This document shows, in pieces, positions 58,615-64,000 of a DNA stretch of 64,000 nt (positions within the stretch are counted from its first letter, which is position 1; each line of letters starts with the position of its first letter). The stretch is from Marinobacterium iners (GTDB lineage Bacteria > Pseudomonadota > Gammaproteobacteria > Pseudomonadales > Balneatricaceae): positions 3,968,001 to 4,032,000 of the forward strand of contig NZ_CP022297.1 of the NCBI RefSeq assembly GCF_017310015.1, written 5' to 3'. The notes beneath the pieces were generated by a model, which saw only the letters and a list, made by a program, of their open reading frames with translations, did not search any database and had not been told where the DNA came from. A program made the translations under genes and the position numbers.

Positions 58615-60300
58615 CTACACGATCAGGTTATCAGGGCCAACGCTGGGTTTTTCGATGCTAAGAGCCTTGAAGATATCCAGCTGCTCCCGGCTCATGCTGG
58701 ACACGCCTGTCACGGTGCTGCCACCGAGGGTGGCCTGGTGATATTGGATACGCCGTAACTGCTCCAGTGCCCGCATGGGCGAGTGTTCGGAGCCTGCTGC
58801 CTTTAAGCGCATCCGCATCACGCGGTGCAGAACCAAAGCGATAAAGCAGATCATGGCATGGGCTCTGATCCGCTCAGGCAGCCGGTGGTATACCGGGCCG
58901 ATTTCGATATCCGATTTCAGCGCCTTGAAGCCTCGCTCGATGTCTGCCAGTGATTTGTAGTGTTTGACCACCTCTGTTGGTGACAGGTCCTTGACGTTGG
59001 TGACCAGCAGCAGCTTGCCATCCATCAGGCGCGCACGTTTCAGGGCTTTTTCGTCAATATCGTAGCTGAACAGCTCACTTTTCAGGTCAATACGCACGAT
59101 TTTGGCCAACGAGGATTCGCTGACCTCTTTGTATAAACGGGCTGTTGCACCACCATCAGACAGCTTGCGACCGCGTGTGGTCTTGCCTTCATCCTGCCGG
59201 ATAAGCTTCTCGGCCAGGCGCTGTGCTTCCTCTTCAATCGCGTTGATTCTGGCATCACGGGCCACGGTTTCATCGGCGGCACGTACGGGATCGTGGGCTA
59301 CGATCAGGCGCTGCTCCTGCCAGTGTGTCTCTGTGATCACTTCCGCGTCGGCGGAGTCAAAAACCGTGCGCTGCAAGGGCTCCAGGATCGGTTCGAAGTC
59401 ACTATAACGACGCCCGGGAACCGCCAGAATAAACTCAACCGGTTGACCGTTCGGCAGTGTCATCTGCTTCAGCTCATCCAGGTTGTCGACCGACAGTAAC
59501 CCACGGTCCGCAACCACGACAATGCGTTTCACCGGGAAGCGCTCAATGATCGTTTTCAGGGTGGGCTGAAGCGTTTTAACTTCTGCGGTGTTGCCTTCAA
59601 ACACCTCATGGTACAGCGGCAGTCCTTCGGCCGTCTGAACCATGCCCAGCATGACCTGGCGACGGATGCCGCCGTCCTTGGAGCGCCCGTACTGCCTGAG
59701 TTCTTCGTCCTGCTCGGTCAAGCCTTCGGCACGGATGGTGGTCATGTCGTAGAAGACGACTGACAGTTCCTGATCGATCAGCGGACGCAGCAGCTCAGTG
59801 ACTTTGTCATTGACGGCATCACGTTGAGTATTAAGCGCATCCATTGCCCGCAGCAGGTGCTGATGGTCGACTTTTTTGATACTGCCAACACCAGGAATAC
59901 AGACGGTCTCCAGCCAGCGCAGCACGCCCAGCTTGGAGTCCGGCGAGGTCAGGCGGTTCATGACCATGATGCGGATCAAGGCTTCGATCTGGATGCTGTG
60001 ACGCGTGCCGCGGAAGGCCTTGCGCAGCTGTTCAAAGCCGAGAGCATTCCAGAGCTGAGTCAGTGCCCAGACATCACCCAGGGCACGAGATGACTCAAAG
60101 CTGACGGCGGGCTTATCCGGCAGTGATCGCCCGGTAATCCGGCACAGACCTTCGACCACAGACTCCAGCTCATCACCGAGCTTGTCGAGACGGCCGAGGG
60201 TCGCAATCGTGCGTTGTTTTGGGCGGCCGTTCTCGTCTCGATAGGCTTCAACGAGCTGCACATACTTGCGAGGGCCGGACTTGGTGACTTTGACGTACAT
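58615..60300 (-). CDS. IS1634 family transposase
   Basis: A 561-residue DDE transposase of the IS4-like IS1634 type: MYVKVTKSGPRKYVQLVEAYRDENGRPKQRTIATLGRLDKLGDEL at the start, VVFYDMTTIRAEGLTEQDEELRQYGRSKDGGIRRQVMLGMVQTAEGLPLYHEVFEGNTAEVKTL with a catalytic Asp, VVVADRGLLSVDNLDEL with the second, and ADIERGFKALKSDIEIGPVYHRLPERIRAHAMICFIAL with the Glu. It is intact. The element ends were sought in the flanks (58554-58614 and 60301-60371) but no convincing terminal repeats or target duplications were found. Confidence 0.93.
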   Translation of the reverse strand: MYVKVTKSGPRKYVQLVEAYRDENGRPKQRTIATLGRLDKLGDELESVVEGLCRITGRSLPDKPAVSFESSRALGDVWALTQLWNALGFEQLRKAFRGTRHSIQIEALIRIMVMNRLTSPDSKLGVLRWLETVCIPGVGSIKKVDHQHLLRAMDALNTQRDAVNDKVTELLRPLIDQELSVVFYDMTTIRAEGLTEQDEELRQYGRSKDGGIRRQVMLGMVQTAEGLPLYHEVFEGNTAEVKTLQPTLKTIIERFPVKRIVVVADRGLLSVDNLDELKQMTLPNGQPVEFILAVPGRRYSDFEPILEPLQRTVFDSADAEVITETHWQEQRLIVAHDPVRAADETVARDARINAIEEEAQRLAEKLIRQDEGKTTRGRKLSDGGATARLYKEVSESSLAKIVRIDLKSELFSYDIDEKALKRARLMDGKLLLVTNVKDLSPTEVVKHYKSLADIERGFKALKSDIEIGPVYHRLPERIRAHAMICFIALVLHRVMRMRLKAAGSEHSPMRALEQLRRIQYHQATLGGSTVTGVSSMSREQLDIFKALSIEKPSVGPDNLIV

Positions 60301-60371
60301 GCCATGACTTTATCATCTTTTTATGACCGTTTAAACTGAAAAGATATCCACAGACGTGCCACTACAAAGCT

Positions 60372-60554
60372 TTAGGCGTCTAAAAAGCGGAAACCCGCAT
60401 GAATACTGGGCTGCGGTGTGTAAAAGAGACGATTTTCAGTGGATAACTGTCGAACTCGGGTGGCCCGCTGCTCTTCGGCCTGTGATGGCACCGCGATAAA
60501 AAAATGTATGAATAAGGTGACTAAAGCTAAAAGGTTCAGACGGTTTCTGGACAT
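60372..60554 (-). CDS. Small exported protein or 5' fragment of an IS-disrupted gene
   Basis: A 60-residue product with a signal peptide (MSRNRLNLLALVTLFIHFFIAVPSQA) and a short mature part (EEQRATRVRQLSTENRLFYTPQP... GFRFLDA). AGGAAG lies upstream of the ATG at 60554. The frame ends close to the IS1634 side. It may be complete, or the head of the truncated gene at 56666. No family recognised. Confidence 0.45.
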   Translation of the reverse strand: MSRNRLNLLALVTLFIHFFIAVPSQAEEQRATRVRQLSTENRLFYTPQPSIHAGFRFLDA

Positions 60555-60618
60555 GATTAATTCTTCCTGATTATCAGTCGTTATAAAACGGAGGCGTTCA
60601 TCCTGAATAGCGGATAGT

Positions 60619-60644
60619 ACCCTACTGAGTAGCCTCAGTAGGGT
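60619..60644. terminator. Perfect 11-bp hairpin downstream of the lipoprotein gene
   Basis: ACCCTACTGAG (60619-60629) and its complement (60634-60644) with a 4-base loop, 30 bases after the stop of the disrupted lipoprotein gene. No T-tract. Confidence 0.5.
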
Positions 60645-60673
60645 CAATAAGTCAATATGACCGTTTTAATTTT

Positions 60674-60820
60674 TCAATCCAAAGGTTCGATTCGCAAGCT
60701 GCCTTCCGGCTTTAATGTCAGCTTCGCTTTGCGCCAACCCAGCCCATCTTCAGACATCTGATTATGTAACTTGAGCAGTGCATTTTCTGAAGCGGTGCTG
60801 TCAGGTAGCATAAATCTATG
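60674..60820 (-). pseudogene. 3' remnant of the lipoprotein gene split by IS66
   Basis: The open frame (FMLPDSTASENALLKLHNQMSEDGLGWRKAKLTLKPEGSLRIEPLD, then stop) is the C-terminal 46 residues of the lipoprotein gene that lies on the other side of the IS66 element. Removing the element and one copy of the 8-bp duplication restores a single 315-residue frame. The remnant itself probably is not translated. Confidence 0.88.
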
Positions 60821-62543
60821 GTAACTATTCAGTTGGCTTGATTTAAAAAGTTTTCGGATTATCGCTTGGCGCTGCCATGAAGGTCGGCAAACGTCCTTCG
60901 AACAACAGTGTCAACGCCTCGGAACCACTCAGGTTTTGCTTGCGCGCCGTCGACAGATAGCTGCGCACACGACAGAAGATCTGTGCCCCATCCATCGAGC
61001 GGAAGCAGCCAGAGATCTTCTGCTGCACCTTGAGCATACGGATATCACGCTCGCCTTGGTTGTTCGTAAAGGGGACCGCCGGATCGTCCAGAAAGCGCAA
61101 AACATCTGCCTCATAGTCGCGCAACCGCTCCAGCAGGTTGCGCGCCCGAGAGCGTTTGAGCCGACCACGCTTGCCCTGCCGTTGGTTTTCATCCGGTGGC
61201 GGACACTCGTCTTCCGCTTTTTTGAGGCATTGCCGGTAGGCCTTTCGCCACCCTTCTGCCTTTTCAGGCGGCAGGCTGCCGCCCGCACTCTTAACGGCAT
61301 CCTCCATGGTGCACAACAGGGTTTGCATGCGCTGCGCCCAGGTCTGTTTGTCCTGCTCCCAGGCGCGCTGAAGCTCGCGCAGATGGTGGGCATTACAGAG
61401 CGCATGCCGGCACTGATAGCGGTAGTACGGTTTCCAGTGGTCATGACAAAGCACGCCGTGGAAGCGCGGCAGGATACCGATGGCCTCCATCGCCTCGTGA
61501 CCCCGGTGAGCATGGGGCGCCAGCCAGGTCAGGTCATCATTCGAGGCGCAATGCAGCCAGCGGCGTTGGCCACCGATGTTGATGCTGGTTTCATCGGCGT
61601 GAATCAGCACCGACTCGGCCAGACGGTCCTTAACCCAGTGCTCGAAGCCCTCAGCTTTGTCGAAAGCGTCTTGGTTGAAGTTGAACAGCGACCCTGCGCT
61701 GAGCGGGATACCAACCTGATCCTCAAAGTATTCGCGGACACGTTCGTAGGGCAGCAGCTGGTACTGCGACAGATACACCGCATGCGCTTTCAAGCGGGGA
61801 CCATACTGCACCGGACGATCAACACCGGCCGGGAATGGCGCTGTGACGCGTTGCCCCTGTTCGTTCTCCAGGATCTCGGCCTGGTACTCGGTCACGAAGC
61901 GGCTGATATCCAGATCGAAGACCTGACGCTTTTCATAGCCGACCACGCGGAATGCGCTGCCCTTAGGCAGGGTGCGCCGGTCGACCTTCACGGTCTTGAT
62001 CGCATCCGGCTCCTCGACCCGTTGCAGCGTCTTGCCAATACGGCCAGGCTGTCCGCCCGGTTTACGCTCACCTTTACTGCGGCTCTTCTTGGGCCGGTTC
62101 GGATCCTGGGAGGGCGGCGTACTGCTGTTGGTACTGTTCGTGTTGAGCCGGCCGGTCATCATCTGGATCAGCACCATCATCATCTCAATGGCTGCGCGCA
62201 GAGATGGCGAGAGTGTCTTGTCGTCCTGGAGCTGTTGTCTGACGTTCGCCAAGATGGCGTCGACATCCATATTGCTGATCTTCATGAGCCTGAGTATCGT
62301 CGATTGATGGCCTATTATCGCACGACTTTTTCAGGTCAAATTTTTCGCTTTGTGTGCGGATCTGAGCAACTTTTACATTGCTCCCACGCTCCGAGACATA
62401 GAGCTCCGCCAGACGCCACAGAGTGGCGGTACGGCACCTTGAGGCAGGCTTTAAAGCGAAATACCGACTGTCACTGGACTGGGAGATATTTTGACAAAAA
62501 ACCTGTCAAGAACTTTTTGCAGGAACTTGAGCTGAATAGTTAC
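60821..62543 (-). mobile_element. Single-gene IS66 family element, 1723 bp, inserted in a lipoprotein gene
   Basis: 12-bp terminal repeats GTAACTATTCAG (60821-60832) and complement (62532-62543); 8-bp target duplication AATCTATG at 60813-60820 and 62544-62551. Only a TnpC-type gene, as in ISBst12-like members. Confidence 0.96.
60843..62285 (-). CDS. IS66 family transposase (single-gene type)
   Basis: A 480-residue IS66 transposase: an N-terminal helical part (ILANVRQQLQDDKTLSPSLRAAIEMMMVLIQMM), a Ser/Thr-rich linker with GERKPGGQPGRIGKTLQ, the core LIHADETSINIGGQRRWLHCASNDDLTWL, FHGVLCHDHWKPYYRYQCRHALCNAHHLREL (DDE residues), and VPFTNNQGERDIRMLKVQQKISGCFRS with the late Glu. ATG at 62285. 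There is no tnpA or tnpB. The 258 bases upstream to the element end hold no gene. Confidence 0.95.
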   Translation of the reverse strand: MKISNMDVDAILANVRQQLQDDKTLSPSLRAAIEMMMVLIQMMTGRLNTNSTNSSTPPSQDPNRPKKSRSKGERKPGGQPGRIGKTLQRVEEPDAIKTVKVDRRTLPKGSAFRVVGYEKRQVFDLDISRFVTEYQAEILENEQGQRVTAPFPAGVDRPVQYGPRLKAHAVYLSQYQLLPYERVREYFEDQVGIPLSAGSLFNFNQDAFDKAEGFEHWVKDRLAESVLIHADETSINIGGQRRWLHCASNDDLTWLAPHAHRGHEAMEAIGILPRFHGVLCHDHWKPYYRYQCRHALCNAHHLRELQRAWEQDKQTWAQRMQTLLCTMEDAVKSAGGSLPPEKAEGWRKAYRQCLKKAEDECPPPDENQRQGKRGRLKRSRARNLLERLRDYEADVLRFLDDPAVPFTNNQGERDIRMLKVQQKISGCFRSMDGAQIFCRVRSYLSTARKQNLSGSEALTLLFEGRLPTFMAAPSDNPKTF

Positions 62544-63352
62544 AATCTATGAGCAGTATCATTAATAATATAGTCACTGACCATTGATACTTTGTTTTCG
62601 GCTATTTCAGCCGTAACAACAACGGCTTGCCATCCCACTGGAAGTTTACCGTCTAGTTCTGAAGAAATGAACTTACGAACTTCCGAGTCGCTAAACGTGA
62701 CAGGGGCCAATAATTTTTCAGGCATTTCATCAACCCGGATAACCGCAGTATAGGTGTCTGGAGACTGCTTGTTGGCGGGGTCTATTATATCGAGCATCGG
62801 AATATTAAAGGTGACAGTTTTGCCGTTATTGGACAAAGAACCGTTGGTATCCTTTACCTGTTCGCCAGTGAAAGCGATATGAAAACCCTCACTACCAACT
62901 TCTTCTTTAAGACTTTTGATCATGGCCTGTTGCATTTCAGCAGGCATATCTGGTGGGAACATGTCCTCATTGAACTCGGAAATGAAAGTGTTGACGTCAA
63001 GTGTGAGTTTGATAACACCTTTATCTTCGGTTTCTACATCAATCGGCATAGGTTTGGATTTTTCTGTACTGCCGATATCGATAAAGCTGACTTTGCCCTC
63101 TTGCAACCATGTGTCAATTGAAAATTGAGTGACGTGATGGCAAACAGTGCTTCCGTCTGCATGAGAAGTGAGTGAACCGCCCTGTTGCTCACAATTTTTA
63201 TTTGGGTTGGGGCCTGGCTTTCCTGTATCAGCACCCTGCAGAGTACGAATGTCGAGTTGTTCCGATTTCAGATCGAAATCCAGGCTGACATCAATGCAGC
63301 CGCTTAGTGCAAGTGCACAAACGAGAGAAAGGAGTAACTTAGGCATTTTCAT
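62540..63352 (-). CDS. Lipoprotein gene, truncated by IS66
   Basis: A roughly 270-residue secreted lipoprotein: signal MKMPKLLLSLVCALALSGC with lipobox LSGC, then a soluble part (CIDVSLDFDLKSEQLDIRTLQGADTGKPGPNPNKNCEQQGG). No family recognised; a repeating KVSFIDIG / VSDYIIND pattern suggests a beta-rich fold. The frame stops right at the IS66 edge: the element's own GTAA gives the stop (HRL, stop). The natural protein would have been 315 residues. The ATG at 63352 has AGGA upstream; a GTG at 63358 is possible. Confidence 0.8.
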   Translation of the reverse strand: MKMPKLLLSLVCALALSGCIDVSLDFDLKSEQLDIRTLQGADTGKPGPNPNKNCEQQGGSLTSHADGSTVCHHVTQFSIDTWLQEGKVSFIDIGSTEKSKPMPIDVETEDKGVIKLTLDVNTFISEFNEDMFPPDMPAEMQQAMIKSLKEEVGSEGFHIAFTGEQVKDTNGSLSNNGKTVTFNIPMLDIIDPANKQSPDTYTAVIRVDEMPEKLLAPVTFSDSEVRKFISSELDGKLPVGWQAVVVTAEIAENKVSMVSDYIINDTAHRL

Positions 63353-63411
63353 GTACACATCCTTTTGAAGTTGAGAAGTCCATCAGGCGGCTTGCGCAGC
63401 CTCGTTGATAC

Positions 63412-64000
63412 GTATCCGCCGTTAAAACGACCCACTTGCCCTTAACTGTACTGCGCCACTTTTTTTGAAGTCCGCTCCAGTTCAACATTCCAGGGCAGCA
63501 GTCGCTCCAGCTTTTCCAGCGTGTCGGCATCGGCGATGCGCTCCAGTACATGCCGGATATAGGCCGAGGGTTCCAGGTCGTTGGCTTTGGCCGTTTCGAT
63601 CAGGGAGTAACAGGTGGCACTGGCGTGAGCGCCCTGCGGAGTATCCGCGAACAACCAAGCTTTGCGCCCCACGGCGAACGGGCGGATGGCATTCTCGGCC
63701 AGTACGTTGCTGATGTGCAGGTCACCCCGCTCACAGTAGCCGATCAGGGTGGGCCACTGGTTCAGGGTGTATTCCATAGCTTTGCGAGTTAGCCCGCCTT
63801 TCATCACGCGATCCACGTTGGCGTCCAGCCAGGCCTTGAACGCTTCCAGTCGAGGCAGGCTCGACGCCTGACGGATCCGGTAGCGTTCGGCCACGCTCAG
63901 GTCCTTGATCTGACGTTCGATGGCATACAGTTTGTTGATGTGACTGAGTGCCACATCCGCTTTGGACAGCTTGGCCTGTTTGCCTTTACCCGCCGGCTTG
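63412..64000 (-). mobile_element. Left end of a further IS66 family element, cut by the window edge
   Basis: The outer sequence GTATCCGCCGTTAAAAC (63412-63428) resembles the GTATCCG end of the first IS66 element. It lies 60 bases upstream of the lipoprotein start, so it probably split the promoter from that gene. The other end and any duplication are outside. Confidence 0.75.
63442..64000 (-). CDS. tnpC: IS66 family transposase TnpC, C-terminal part (partial)
   Basis: About 186 codons are in the window; the frame continues past the right edge. It ends RTSKKVAQYS. Segment HISNVLAENAIRPFAVGRKAWLFADTPQGAHASATCYSLIETAKANDLEPSAYIRHVLERI fits the end of TnpC and carries the catalytic Glu (AENAIRP). 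Distinct from both other IS66 elements here (different residues and ends). Confidence 0.9.
   Translation of the reverse strand, partial: KPAGKGKQAKLSKADVALSHINKLYAIERQIKDLSVAERYRIRQASSLPRLEAFKAWLDANVDRVMKGGLTRKAMEYTLNQWPTLIGYCERGDLHISNVLAENAIRPFAVGRKAWLFADTPQGAHASATCYSLIETAKANDLEPSAYIRHVLERIADADTLEKLERLLPWNVELERTSKKVAQYS

Noticed and set aside
58554..60371. Terminal inverted repeats of the IS1634 element
   Set aside because: TAGAC near 58594 and 60390, and ACGxxCCACTACA near both ends, were considered. The first has only a few matching bases and the second is a direct, not inverted, repeat; no target duplication fits.
60936..62552. 538-codon frame opposite the IS66 transposase
   Set aside because: Antisense of an intact transposase gene; no independent evidence.

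Overview
The window looks like the origin-proximal part of a marine gammaproteobacterial chromosome, probably of the Oceanospirillaceae/Marinobacterium type. That placement is inferred from gene order and protein character (mnmG-rsmG-parA-parB-atp, glmU-glmS, secB-grxC-yibN/gpmI-envC, TRAP transporters, HexR); no search was run. It is a single chromosomal segment, with conserved core operons on the left and centre and an insertion-sequence-rich accessory block at the right.

Layout. (1) 1-3.1 kb, minus strand: gpmI-envC-ctpA (ctpA cut by the window edge), divergent from yibN(rhodanese)-grxC-secB; then tapT (DTW protein) and an HDOD gene. (2) 6.09-8.53 kb: a complete three-gene IS66 element with 15-bp terminal repeats and a perfect 8-bp target duplication, inserted between the HDOD terminator and the rrn terminator. 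(3) 8.57-13.9 kb, minus strand: a complete rRNA operon (5S, 23S, 16S) with no tRNA in the spacer, two tandem promoters, two boxA sites and long processing stems. (4) 13.9-18.0 kb: a TAXI-type TRAP transporter operon ending in a universal stress protein that runs straight into the rrn promoters. (5) 18.2-23.4 kb: pfkA, a DUF502 membrane protein, an MBL hydrolase, a chemoreceptor, and CPXCG and CHAD proteins. (6) 23.5-30.3 kb: a thiamine-pyrimidine operon headed by a TPP riboswitch: thiD, an ABC transporter (ThiZ/X/Y type), two different TenA proteins, and thiC. It joins de novo HMP-P synthesis to import and salvage of degraded thiamine pyrimidines. (7) 30.4-36.6 kb: a methyltransferase, an orphan Tat-exported TRAP receptor, HexR, a PA3496-like small protein, a membrane-anchored GltS-like FMN protein, an alpha/beta hydrolase and a DUF454 protein.

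(8) 36.6-50.0 kb: glmS and glmU, then a TrmB-like regulator and a group IIC intron that separate glmU from the complete atpIBEFHAGDC operon. The intron begins at the last T of the atp terminator. (9) 50.1-55.2 kb: parB-parA-rsmG-mnmG and, upstream of mnmG, an AT-rich gene-free region with DnaA boxes that is very probably oriC. (10) 55.2-56.4 kb: cytochrome b561 and YceI. (11) 56.4-64 kb: a decayed block of small secreted or membrane proteins broken up by an IS110/IS1111-type element, an IS1634-type element, a single-gene IS66 element (8-bp duplication, inside a lipoprotein gene that can be reconstructed exactly) and a further IS66 element running off the right edge.

No clearly unknown multi-gene system was found. 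The observations most worth following are the candidate guide (bridge/seek) RNA at the 3' end of the IS1111-type element, the group IIC intron at the atp terminator, the riboswitch with a visible Shine-Dalgarno-sequestering hairpin and paired TenA enzymes, the clustered TTGTCA sites around the TrmB-like gene, and the IS cluster close to oriC.
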